Shown here: piece after piece, positions 52,185 through 62,069 of the stretch
Layout of the letters: each line of letters starts with the position of its first letter
Position numbering within the stretch: position 1 is the stretch's first letter
NCBI GenBank assembly: GCA_017645645.1
Contig: JAGCOB010000026.1
Coordinates: 1 to 64,000, forward strand
Reading direction: 5' to 3'
Source: Prevotella sp.
GTDB lineage: Bacteria; Bacteroidota; Bacteroidia; Bacteroidales; Bacteroidaceae
DNA: 64,000 nucleotides
Notes under the pieces: generated by a model
Seen by the model: only the letters and a program-made list of their open reading frames with translations
What the model was told of the DNA's origin: nothing
Databases searched by the model: none
Program-made: the position numbers and the translations under genes

Positions 52185-54419
52185 CTAGAATAAATTCTGC
52201 TGCTGGGAGCCTTCGATATGGGTCACACGGTCGTTGAGCTCACAGAGCTTACCGTGGTTCCAACGGTCTGTGGTCCCCACCAGATAACCTGTGATGCGCT
52301 GCAACTTATCGATGTTGGTACTGCCACATTTCGGACAAACCTCCAAATTCGGAGAAGCATTCTCATAGCCGCAGTCCATGCAACGGTTACGGTTGTGGTT
52401 GACAGATCCATAACCCATGTTCAACTGATCCATCATATCCACCACGCTCATGATGACCTGTGGGTTGTGGGTGGCATCACCGTCAATCTCGACATAGAAG
52501 ATATGACCGCCACGTGTCATTTCATGATAGGGAGCCTCTATCTCTGCTTTGTGACGGGCAGAGCACTTGTAATAGACGGGGACATGGTTGGAATTAGTGT
52601 AGTAGTCACGGTCTGTTACACCGGGGATACTGCCGAATTCCTTACGGTCTTTCTTGGTGAACTTACCACTGAGACCCTCTGCCGGGGTGGCTAGAACGGA
52701 GTAGTTATGGTGGTAGCGTTCGCAGAAATCGTTTACACGTTCACGCATATAGCTTATAATTTTCAGTCCCAGTTCCTGAGCCTCAGCACTTTCGCCATGA
52801 TGCTTGCCTATCAGGGCTACCAGACACTCTGCCAGTCCGATGAAGCCGATACCTAGTGTACCCTGATTGATGACACTTTCAATGGTATCCGTGGGACCTA
52901 ACTTGTCAGCACCAATCCACAGACTCTTCATCAACAACGGGAACTGCTTGGCAAAAGCCGTTTTCTGGAATTGATAACGATCATCCAGTTGTTTAGCAGC
53001 TATTTCCAACATGTTGTCCAACTTAGCAAAGAACATATCGATACGTTTCTGCTGGTCTTTTTCTTCCTTGCATTCTATCGCTAGCTTGACGATATTGATG
53101 GTCGTAAACGACAGGTTACCGCGTCCAATAGAGGTACGAGGTCCGAACCGGTTTTCGAAGACACGTGTCCTGCAGCCCATCGTTGCCACCTCATGGACAT
53201 AACGTTTGGGGTCGTCCGCACGCCAGTCGGGGTCTTGGTTGTACGTCGCATCAAGATTCAGGAAATTGGGGAAGAACCGACGGGCCGTCACCTTACATGC
53301 CAACTGATACAGGTCGAAGTTACGGTCTTCTGGTAGATAGTTCACACCACGTTTCTTTTTCCAAATCTGAATAGGGAAGATAGCCGTCTCGCCACCACCC
53401 ACGCCTTCGTAAGTTGACAGTAGGATTTCACGCATCACGCAACGACCCTCTGCAGAGGTATCCGTACCATAGTTGATGGAAGAGAATACTACCTGGTTAC
53501 CACCACGCGAATGGATGGTATTCATATTGTGAATGAAGGCTTCCATGGCTTGATGTACACGACCAATGGTCTTATTGATGGCGTGCTGCTGGGCACGTTC
53601 CTTACCCGTTAGTCCATCTAACGGTTTCTTTAGATAGTCCATCAAAGGCTCGTCATACAAGTCTTTATAGTCCTCTCCGTTCAAATCTTCTAAGGCCTTC
53701 AGTTCCTCAATATAGGTCAGGCGCACGTAGGGTGCCAAATAGAAGTCGAAGGCAGGAATGGCCTGGCCACCATGCATCTCATTTTGGCAACACTCCATCG
53801 AGATACAGGCCAGCACCGATGCCGTCTCAATTCGCTTGGCAGGACGACTAGCACCATGACCGGCTATGAAGCCCTTAGTGAGGATATTATCCAACGGATG
53901 CTGTACACAGGTCAGCGACTTTGTGGGATAGTAATCTTTGTCGTGGATATGCAGGTAGTTATGCTCCACTGCCTCACGACTCTCTGGCGACAACAGGTAG
54001 TCGTCAACAAAGGGCTTGGTGGTCTCGGAGGCAAACTTCATCATCATACCGGCCGGGGTGTCAGCATTCATGTTTGCATTCTCACGGGTCACATCATTAT
54101 TTTTGATGTTCACGATATCCAGAAAAACGTCACGGGTTTTGGCCTTACGGGCAATGGAACGCTGGTTGCGATAGGCAATATAGCGTTGGGCGACATCTTT
54201 ACGGGCACTCTTCATCAGCTCCATCTCAACAGCATCCTGGATTTCTTCCACCGTCATCTGGGAATTACCCTTAGCGGCAATACGGTCGGTGATGGTCTGC
54301 AGCAAACGCTCGTCTTCTCCCTTGTCGGTATGGAGCATCGCCTTACGGATGGCAGCCATGATTTTCTGTTCGTTAAAACCCACAATGCGCCCATCGCGCT
54401 TTACGACTGTCTGTATCAT
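52185..54419 (-). CDS. nrdD: Anaerobic (class III) ribonucleoside-triphosphate reductase
   Basis: 744 residues. It reduces NTPs to dNTPs without oxygen. The N-terminal ATP-cone (KRDGRIVGFNEQKIMAAIRK) controls activity; the barrel follows; near the end are a four-Cys zinc site (CMDCG...CPKCG) and the glycyl-radical segment RITGYLVG. With nrdG it forms a two-gene unit and marks an anaerobic life style. Confidence 0.97.
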   Translation of the reverse strand: MIQTVVKRDGRIVGFNEQKIMAAIRKAMLHTDKGEDERLLQTITDRIAAKGNSQMTVEEIQDAVEMELMKSARKDVAQRYIAYRNQRSIARKAKTRDVFLDIVNIKNNDVTRENANMNADTPAGMMMKFASETTKPFVDDYLLSPESREAVEHNYLHIHDKDYYPTKSLTCVQHPLDNILTKGFIAGHGASRPAKRIETASVLACISMECCQNEMHGGQAIPAFDFYLAPYVRLTYIEELKALEDLNGEDYKDLYDEPLMDYLKKPLDGLTGKERAQQHAINKTIGRVHQAMEAFIHNMNTIHSRGGNQVVFSSINYGTDTSAEGRCVMREILLSTYEGVGGGETAIFPIQIWKKKRGVNYLPEDRNFDLYQLACKVTARRFFPNFLNLDATYNQDPDWRADDPKRYVHEVATMGCRTRVFENRFGPRTSIGRGNLSFTTINIVKLAIECKEEKDQQKRIDMFFAKLDNMLEIAAKQLDDRYQFQKTAFAKQFPLLMKSLWIGADKLGPTDTIESVINQGTLGIGFIGLAECLVALIGKHHGESAEAQELGLKIISYMRERVNDFCERYHHNYSVLATPAEGLSGKFTKKDRKEFGSIPGVTDRDYYTNSNHVPVYYKCSARHKAEIEAPYHEMTRGGHIFYVEIDGDATHNPQVIMSVVDMMDQLNMGYGSVNHNRNRCMDCGYENASPNLEVCPKCGSTNIDKLQRITGYLVGTTDRWNHGKLCELNDRVTHIEGSQQQNLF

Positions 54420-54451
54420 ATTGTTTTAGTTTAAAATGTATAGTTTAGAGA

Positions 54452-55600
54452 TTAAAAGGATTTGCGATAGCAACGGTGACGACGGTGCTGGATAGCTTCC
54501 AAGTATTGCCACTGTCCGCGCATGTGCTCGTTGGACTCCATCTGGGGCATCGCCTCTGCCCATTTGAAACCATACCGCTGGAACCATTGGATGAGGTCGT
54601 CGAAGATGAGGGAGTTAGCACCCTTGCCACGATATTCGGGCAACACACCTATCAGCAGCAGGTCGACGACCTCCGTCTTATGCCATTTCAGAACTTTCAG
54701 GAGATGCCACCAGCCGAAGGGGAACAATTTGCCGTCATGTGTCTTCCGCAAGGCATCATTGAACGACGGGAAGGTGATGCCGAGGCCCACCATCTTATGC
54801 TCGGGTGTGTTCCAATCCTCAATAGCGGTCAGCAGATTCATGTCTGCCACCTTGATATATTGGTCGACGAGTTGATTGATCTGTTTCTCGGACAGTTGGG
54901 AATAGCCGTACAAGTCCTTGTATGTGGCATTGATGATATCAAAAATTTCCTTGCCCTTGCCTCCCTTGAGCAGTTCCTGCCGCGTAAACTTACGGACCTG
55001 CAGGTTATAACGCTTGCGGATCATCTCCGCTATCTTATGGAACTTGTCGGGAACTTTCTCGGGTACTTTGACACGGTACTCCATGTAGTCGTTGTCTTTT
55101 TCAAAACCGCCCAGTTGTTCAATATGCTGTACATAATAGGGGTAGTTGTAGTTGATATACATCGTTGCCTCCTCGTTGAAGCCTTCGATGAGCAGTCCCT
55201 CACGGTCCATGTCCGTAAAGCCCAAAGGACCTGCTATTTCTGTCATGCCTTTCTCCTTTCCCCATGCCACCACAGCATTCAGAAGGGAACGACTGACTTC
55301 GATATCGTCAATGAAATCAAGCCATCCGAAACGTACATCCTTCCGCTGCCAACGTTCATTAGCACGGTGGTTAATGATGGCGGCGACACGTCCTACCATC
55401 TTGCCGTCACGGAATGCCATGAAGTACTCGACCTCACAGAAATCGAAACAAGCATTCTTGTCCTTTCGCAACGTGTTCATCTCGTCGGAATAAAGAAATG
55501 GAACCGCTTGTGGACAGTCACGGTACAAATCATAGTGGAACTGAATGAATTGTTTCAGGTCCTTCAGATTACTAACGGTCTTGATTTCAATAGTTTTCAT
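54452..55600 (-). CDS. GNAT-fold N-acetyltransferase-like protein
   Basis: 382 residues, no signal peptide. N-terminal part (1-190) with FMAFRDGKMVGRVAAIINHRAN and FGWLDFIDD, C-terminal part with LLIGVLPEYRGKGANSLIFDD, a GNAT acetyl-CoA-binding pattern (RGKGxN). GPLGFTDMDREGLLIEGFNE is conserved in a Bacteroidota family I know only as hypothetical. The substrate is unknown. The ATG lies three bases beyond the 3' end of tRNA-Arg, so the mRNA probably starts as a tRNA-mRNA precursor. Confidence 0.82.
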   Translation of the reverse strand: MKTIEIKTVSNLKDLKQFIQFHYDLYRDCPQAVPFLYSDEMNTLRKDKNACFDFCEVEYFMAFRDGKMVGRVAAIINHRANERWQRKDVRFGWLDFIDDIEVSRSLLNAVVAWGKEKGMTEIAGPLGFTDMDREGLLIEGFNEEATMYINYNYPYYVQHIEQLGGFEKDNDYMEYRVKVPEKVPDKFHKIAEMIRKRYNLQVRKFTRQELLKGGKGKEIFDIINATYKDLYGYSQLSEKQINQLVDQYIKVADMNLLTAIEDWNTPEHKMVGLGITFPSFNDALRKTHDGKLFPFGWWHLLKVLKWHKTEVVDLLLIGVLPEYRGKGANSLIFDDLIQWFQRYGFKWAEAMPQMESNEHMRGQWQYLEAIQHRRHRCYRKSF

Positions 55601-55602
55601 AG

Positions 55603-55674
55603 TACCCCGACCGAGAATCGAACTCGGAACTAAGCTTTAGGAGAGCCTTGTTATATCCATTTAACTATCAGGGC
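55603..55674 (-). tRNA. tRNA-Arg (anticodon CCT)
   Basis: Cloverleaf on the reverse strand: 7-bp acceptor (GCCCTGA/TCGGGGT with G-T pairs), anticodon arm AGGCT-CTCCTAA-AGCTT giving anticodon CCT, and T arm CCGAG-TTCGATT-CTCGG. Discriminator A; CCA is not encoded. It reads AGG. Confidence 0.93.
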
Positions 55675-55688
55675 TGTTCATTTTGTCT

Positions 55689-55697
55689 GCAAAGATA
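55689..55697 (-). promoter_or_regulatory. -7 box (TATCTTTGC) of tRNA-Arg and the GNAT gene
   Basis: Reverse-strand TATCTTTGC 15 bases before the tRNA 5' end. No other promoter is visible before the GNAT gene. Confidence 0.75.
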
Positions 55698-55742
55698 ATA
55701 AATATAATTGAGAATTAGCAATTGAAAATGGAGATTTTTGAT

Positions 55743-55751
55743 TACCTTTGC
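55743..55751 (+). promoter_or_regulatory. -7 box (TACCTTTGC) of the MaoC-like gene
   Basis: It lies inside an upstream open extension (from 55722) and fixes the start at 55776. Confidence 0.7.
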
Positions 55752-55775
55752 ATTAAATTTTTAAATAGTGATTTT

Positions 55776-56240
55776 ATGGGAAAATTAGTCATTAACTCGT
55801 ACGATGAGTTTGCCGCCCATCTGGGCGAAGAATTAGGAGCCTCTGAATGGCTTCAGGTAGATCAGGACCGTATCAATCTGTTTGCGGATGCCACCCTCGA
55901 CCACCAGTGGATCCATGTAGATGTGGCACGTGCTAAAGAAGAGAGTCCTTATAAGAGCACCATTGCCCATGGCTACTTGACGCTGAGTCTGCTGCCTTAT
56001 ATGTGGGATCAGATCATTGAGGTCAACAATATCAAGATGCTTGTGAACTATGGTATGAATGATATGCGTTTCGGGCAGCCCGTCATCACAGGTAGTCGCG
56101 TGCGTTTGGTCACCGTGTTGCACAATATCCAGAACCTCCGTGGCATTTGCAAGGCAGAGATTAAGTTCAAAATTGAGATAGAAGGGCAGCGCAAGCCTGC
56201 CCTTGAGGGCATTGCTTCCTTCCTGTATTATTTTGAATAA
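55776..56240 (+). CDS. MaoC-family dehydratase / (R)-enoyl-CoA hydratase-like
   Basis: About 154 residues from ATG 55776 (MGKLVINSYDEFAAHLG). Single hot-dog fold with the hydratase motif FADATLDHQWIHVD (Asp and His catalytic pair) and AHGYLTLSLLPYM. Members hydrate trans-2-enoyl-CoA to (R)-3-hydroxyacyl-CoA; the physiological substrate here is not evident. It is a single gene, divergent from tRNA-Arg. Confidence 0.93.
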   Translation: MGKLVINSYDEFAAHLGEELGASEWLQVDQDRINLFADATLDHQWIHVDVARAKEESPYKSTIAHGYLTLSLLPYMWDQIIEVNNIKMLVNYGMNDMRFGQPVITGSRVRLVTVLHNIQNLRGICKAEIKFKIEIEGQRKPALEGIASFLYYFE

Positions 56241-56249
56241 GGGGGGGGC

Positions 56250-56283
56250 AAAAAAATGGGGAGGTGACTCACGTCAGCCCCCC
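56250..56283 (-). terminator. Terminator of the candidate small RNA
   Basis: Stem of about 10 bp (positions 56258-56283) with a GTGA-type loop and, on the reverse strand, a seven-T run at 56256-56250. Read forward it lacks a T tract, so it does not serve the MaoC gene. Confidence 0.8.
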
Positions 56284-56366
56284 ATGACTAAAACCATAAC
56301 TAGCATAACTACTAATCAAATATTTCAAATCTAACCTAAGCTGATTAATGCTTTTCCTTTTTGTCG
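56250..56366 (-). ncRNA. Candidate small RNA of about 115 nt
   Basis: Reverse-strand -7 box TATCTTTGT (56369-56377) with TTTTGT about 20 bases upstream, then about 110 bases without a frame, ending in a strong hairpin (GGGG..GCTGAC-GTGA-GTCACCTCCCC) followed by ATTTTTTT. The middle, rich in TTAG/TAGTTAT, resembles the A/T-rich middle of the RNA at 45852-46152. It lies antisense to nothing annotated, between the MaoC gene and the xylan operon operator. Confidence 0.6.
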
Positions 56367-56456
56367 CCACAAAGATACACCTCTTTTACAAAAGATGCAA
56401 GTTCTGAAGTTACACGAATCTTTTAATTTGTAACATGTTTATCTTACGCTTCTTTT

Positions 56457-56489
56457 ATGTTACACCACGAAAAGATTTTGTTTCATTTG
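56457..56489 (+). promoter_or_regulatory. Candidate xylan-regulon operator, site 3
   Basis: ATGTTACAC-N12-TTGTTTCATTTG: half-sites 21 bases apart, and the site ends 26 bases before the -7 box. A further inverted GTAACAT lies at 56430-56436. Confidence 0.65.
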
Positions 56490-56515
56490 GCAACTACTTT
56501 CTTTCGAAAAAACAT

Positions 56516-56524
56516 TAATTTTGC
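56516..56524 (+). promoter_or_regulatory. -7 box (TAATTTTGC) of the xylan operon
   Basis: TAATTTTGC 33 bases before the ATG at 56558, matching TAnnTTTG. Confidence 0.7.
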
Positions 56525-56554
56525 AACACATTAAAAACCAGGCTATTCCACTAA

Positions 56555-58513
<1,959 letters not shown>

Positions 58514-58519
58514 AGACCT

Positions 58520-60547
58520 ATGAGAAAGATATTATCCGCCCTGTCAATGCTGACGGCATTGACCATAACGGCACAGAATCCGATTATCCGCGACCAGTTC
58601 GCGGCTGATCCCACTGCGCGCGTATTTAATAATAAGGTGTATGTCTATCCCTCCCATGACATTCCTGCTCCTGAGGGACAGCGGCAAGACTGGTTCTGCA
58701 TGGCAGACTACCATGTATTCTCCTCGGAGAACCTGACGGACTGGATAGACCATGGAATCATTCTCTCACAGGAAATGGTACCATGGGGCAACCCGACCGC
58801 CTATTCCATGTGGGCTCCTGACTGTGTCTATAAGAACGGGAAATACTTTTTTTATTTCCCTAACGCTCCTAGGGAAGGAAGGGGCTTTACCGTAGGAGTC
58901 GCTATCGCTGATTCTCCCACAGGACCTTTTGTCTGTGAGGCTGAGCCTATCAAGGGAGTTTCGGGTATCGATCCTTGTGTCCTCATCGACGATGACGGCA
59001 GTGCCTATCTCTACTGGAGCGGCATGGGTATCCGCGGTGGCAAGCTGAAAAGCAATATGTTGGAACTGGACGGTGAACTGCAGGAGGTAAAGTTGCCCAA
59101 ACGGGATGGTATGCCCGAAATGCCCCCGATGAGAATGGGTGGGCAGGTGATGGAGGGACTGCCTGACGGTTTCAAGGAAGGTCCTTTTGCCTTCAAGCGT
59201 AACGGCTGGTATTACCTTACCTTTCCTTGGGTACGCGGTGATACGAGCAATGGTGCTAATCCCACAGAAACTCTTGCCTATGCCATGTCTAAGTCGCCTC
59301 TAGGACCCTGGGACTTCAAAGGCATCATCATGGCAGAACACGACAACCACTGCTGGACTAACCATCACAGTATCTTGGAATACAAAGGGCAATGGTATAT
59401 TTTCTACCATCGGAATGACTTTTCACCGAGTATGGACAAACGCCGTTCTGCCCGTATTGAAAAAATTGACTTCAATGCCGATGGTACCATCCGGGAAGTG
59501 AAGCAGACCATACGTGGCGTTGGTATCAACAATGCCACGGAGAAGATAGAGATCGACCGTTATAGCAGTGCCAGTAGTGATGTGACCACTCAACTGATTG
59601 ATACGGTGAACACTTTCCGCAGTTTTGAGGCAACCATTCCTCAGAAGGGTAGTTGGCTGCGTTATGAAGGTATCGACTTCAGTCCTGTGTCGGACGGCTA
59701 TCTTGTTGTCAATGTCAAGGCTGCCGACAATACCGAGTTTTATGTGAGGGAGAAGAGAGCCAAAGGTAAAATTATTGCTAAGGTTCCGATGATAGTAAAG
59801 AGCGAAACGAGGTTCCCGGGTATGCCAACTCCCTTCCGTCGCGACCAGAGCAATCAATGGCTCACGATGACTGTTCCTTTGGAATACACCCCGAAAGGAG
59901 TGACAGACATCGTCATTACTAACGAAGGCGGTGCAGCATTCAGCATCAACTGGGTGCAGTTCAAGAACCGCCTTAAGTACTTCTCACCAGTTCCGTCTAT
60001 TGAGTCTTCGTCGCAGCCTGACAACAACGGTTTTATCCGCCGTTGGCGACTGATGGAGCCTATCGCTGTCGATGTACGCTCCAACGTCATCTTTACCTAT
60101 TCCTGGTTGCGCAACAAGTTCGATGAAGAACTGAAAAAATTAACGGCTAACAGCCAAAAGTCAAAAGCCAAATGGTACGCCCTTGACAGCGAGACCTACA
60201 ACATGAAACTGTTCCGTTTCGCTGAGAAATACGGCAAACAGACCTATGGGAGCTTCTATTGGTGTGAGACTGTTATCGACAATCCGGAAGAGATACAGAA
60301 CGTCCGGTTGGCCTGCGGCTCCAATGGTGCTTCTTTGTGGTGGCTCAATGGGGAAGAGGTGCTGATGCTGGAAGGAGACCGCCGCATGGTGGAGGATGAT
60401 GGCATGTCACCCCGCCTGACACTCCGGAAAGGGCGCAACACCCTGCGCTGTGCCGTCATCAACGGTCCCGGTCTTGCTGACATGTGTGTCCGTTTTATCG
60501 ATGAGAAAGGAACTCCGATTACCAACTACAATGTAAAAATTCAATAA
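58520..60547 (+). CDS. GH43 glycoside hydrolase with CBM6-like domain
   Basis: 675 residues, signal peptide ending TAQ. The five-blade propeller (about 22-340) has the GH43 triad: base Asp30 (DPTAR), Asp151 (GIDPC) and acid Glu220 (FKEGPF). A CBM6-like beta-sandwich (about 345-490) and a C-terminal domain of unknown type (500-675) follow. Activity is likely alpha-L-arabinofuranosidase or beta-xylosidase; the choice is open. A heptad insert encodes LTANSQKSKAK in a linker. It starts six bases after the esterase. Confidence 0.92.
   Translation: MRKILSALSMLTALTITAQNPIIRDQFAADPTARVFNNKVYVYPSHDIPAPEGQRQDWFCMADYHVFSSENLTDWIDHGIILSQEMVPWGNPTAYSMWAPDCVYKNGKYFFYFPNAPREGRGFTVGVAIADSPTGPFVCEAEPIKGVSGIDPCVLIDDDGSAYLYWSGMGIRGGKLKSNMLELDGELQEVKLPKRDGMPEMPPMRMGGQVMEGLPDGFKEGPFAFKRNGWYYLTFPWVRGDTSNGANPTETLAYAMSKSPLGPWDFKGIIMAEHDNHCWTNHHSILEYKGQWYIFYHRNDFSPSMDKRRSARIEKIDFNADGTIREVKQTIRGVGINNATEKIEIDRYSSASSDVTTQLIDTVNTFRSFEATIPQKGSWLRYEGIDFSPVSDGYLVVNVKAADNTEFYVREKRAKGKIIAKVPMIVKSETRFPGMPTPFRRDQSNQWLTMTVPLEYTPKGVTDIVITNEGGAAFSINWVQFKNRLKYFSPVPSIESSSQPDNNGFIRRWRLMEPIAVDVRSNVIFTYSWLRNKFDEELKKLTANSQKSKAKWYALDSETYNMKLFRFAEKYGKQTYGSFYWCETVIDNPEEIQNVRLACGSNGASLWWLNGEEVLMLEGDRRMVEDDGMSPRLTLRKGRNTLRCAVINGPGLADMCVRFIDEKGTPITNYNVKIQ
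60141..60171. repeat. 7-bp repeat cluster j (inside GH43 gene)
   Basis: ACGGCTA-ACAGCCA-AAAGTCA-AAAGCCA: four units, in-frame as TANSQKSKA. Confidence 0.75.
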
Positions 60548-60583
60548 TTTAATTAAAATGTAACAATTAAGATATAACGCTAT

Positions 60584-62038
60584 ATGAAACGTATATTTCT
60601 CTTTATTTCATTGTTAAATTTTTACATTGCCATGACACCTGTTATGGCACAGATTGGTGCACCCTATATCCACGACCCCTCGACCATTGCCGAGTGTGAA
60701 GGGAAGTACTATACCTTTGGTACAGGTGGCGGAGGACTCATCAGTGAGGACGGGTGGTCATGGCACAGTGGTGCTGATCGTCCAGGCGGTGGTGCGGCTC
60801 CCGATGTATTGAAGATCGGTGACCGTTACCTTTGTATTTATGGTGCCACGGGTGGTGGCCTGGGTGGCGGACATAACGGTCGTATCCTGACGATGTGGAA
60901 TAAGACCCTTGACCCCAAGAGTCCCGATTTCAAATGGACGAAGGCCGTTGAGGTATGTTCTTCGGACGGTATGGAGGACCAGGATGCCATCGACCCTGGA
61001 TTGTTGCTCGACCCCACGACAGGTCGGCTGTGGGCAAGTTACGGCACCTATTTTGGCACCATCCGCCTCATAGAACTGGATCCCAAGACGGGTTTCCGCA
61101 TGAAGGGCAACAAGGAAAAGGACATTGCTATCGATTGTGAAGCGACCGACCTGCTCTACCGTGACGGCTGGTATTACCTGCTGGGCACCCATGGCACTTG
61201 TTGTGACGGCGTGAACTCCACCTATAATATTGTGGTAGGTCGCTCCAAGAGCGTGGAGGGACCGTATATTGACAACGTCGGTCGTGACATGTTCCATGGT
61301 GGTGGCAGAATGGTGATTGCCGCTGGTGACCGCAAAACGGGGCCTGGACATTTCGGACGTACCGTTATCGACGACGGTGTGGAAATTATGTCATGTCATT
61401 TCGAGGCAGACTTCAACCGTAGCGGCCGTTCTGTGCTGGGTATTCTTCCGCTGGTTTGGAAGAACGGATGGCCAGTGGCAGGAGAGCAACTCAAGGAGGG
61501 AAAATATGCTATCTTTTCCGAGCGTCGCGGCTATAGCCTGGAACTGGCGGTCGATTTTATCCGCATGGAACAGGAGCGTCAGCGTTTCTGGCAGATGGAT
61601 CCCAACGAGCCAGTCAAGGTTATCCCCGACCAGAAGCTGGAAGAGGTTGTCGGTACCTGGGCCAAAGACAATATTGCAGTCCGTTGTAGTGATTATATGT
61701 TCCGTCCTTGGCAACACTGGGTAATCACTCCGCATCCTGAAGCTGGCGGACGACTGACAGGTCCGCTTTATGAGATTAAGATAGATGGTACCAACAGGGC
61801 ACTGACAGCTACTGCCAGTCTGGAACTGACCACTAAGGAATACCAAGGAGAGGATGCCCAGCTCTGGTGGATTGAGCAGTTGACCGACGGTACCTACCGT
61901 ATCATGCCTTTCGCCATTCCTGGACAGGAAGGTTCTAATAAGAAATATTGTCTTTACTCTGCAGGTGATAGTACACCTACGCTTGCAGTATACGATTTCA
62001 ATACAGACAACTCCAAATGGAATTTCCGTCAACAATAA
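60584..62038 (+). CDS. GH43 family (arabinanase-type) protein with ricin-like C-terminus
   Basis: 484 residues, signal peptide ending MAQ. The propeller (about 22-310) opens YIHDPSTIAECEGKYYTF (base Asp), has DAIDPGLLLD (second Asp) and a likely acid Glu in IDCEATDLLYR. The layout without the usual arabinofuranosidase extras resembles endo-arabinanase branches. The C-terminal 150 residues (LYEIKIDGTNRALTA ... DAQLWWIEQL) look like a ricin-type beta-trefoil carbohydrate-binding domain. A single ATGTAACA half-site (60554-60565 region) precedes it, but the 36-base gap suggests the same transcript. Confidence 0.88.
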   Translation: MKRIFLFISLLNFYIAMTPVMAQIGAPYIHDPSTIAECEGKYYTFGTGGGGLISEDGWSWHSGADRPGGGAAPDVLKIGDRYLCIYGATGGGLGGGHNGRILTMWNKTLDPKSPDFKWTKAVEVCSSDGMEDQDAIDPGLLLDPTTGRLWASYGTYFGTIRLIELDPKTGFRMKGNKEKDIAIDCEATDLLYRDGWYYLLGTHGTCCDGVNSTYNIVVGRSKSVEGPYIDNVGRDMFHGGGRMVIAAGDRKTGPGHFGRTVIDDGVEIMSCHFEADFNRSGRSVLGILPLVWKNGWPVAGEQLKEGKYAIFSERRGYSLELAVDFIRMEQERQRFWQMDPNEPVKVIPDQKLEEVVGTWAKDNIAVRCSDYMFRPWQHWVITPHPEAGGRLTGPLYEIKIDGTNRALTATASLELTTKEYQGEDAQLWWIEQLTDGTYRIMPFAIPGQEGSNKKYCLYSAGDSTPTLAVYDFNTDNSKWNFRQQ

Positions 62039-62069
62039 CTTTTAATATAAACTAAAACCATCACAGGCT

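Noticed and set aside
54476-55633. Open frame of 385 codons on the forward strand opposite the GNAT gene and tRNA-Arg
   Set aside because: It runs through the tRNA and has no family motif; the reverse-strand frame has a clear GNAT pattern.
56241-56248. Run of eight G after the MaoC stop as phase-variation tract
   Set aside because: It lies outside any coding region or promoter spacer, so a length change would have no evident effect.
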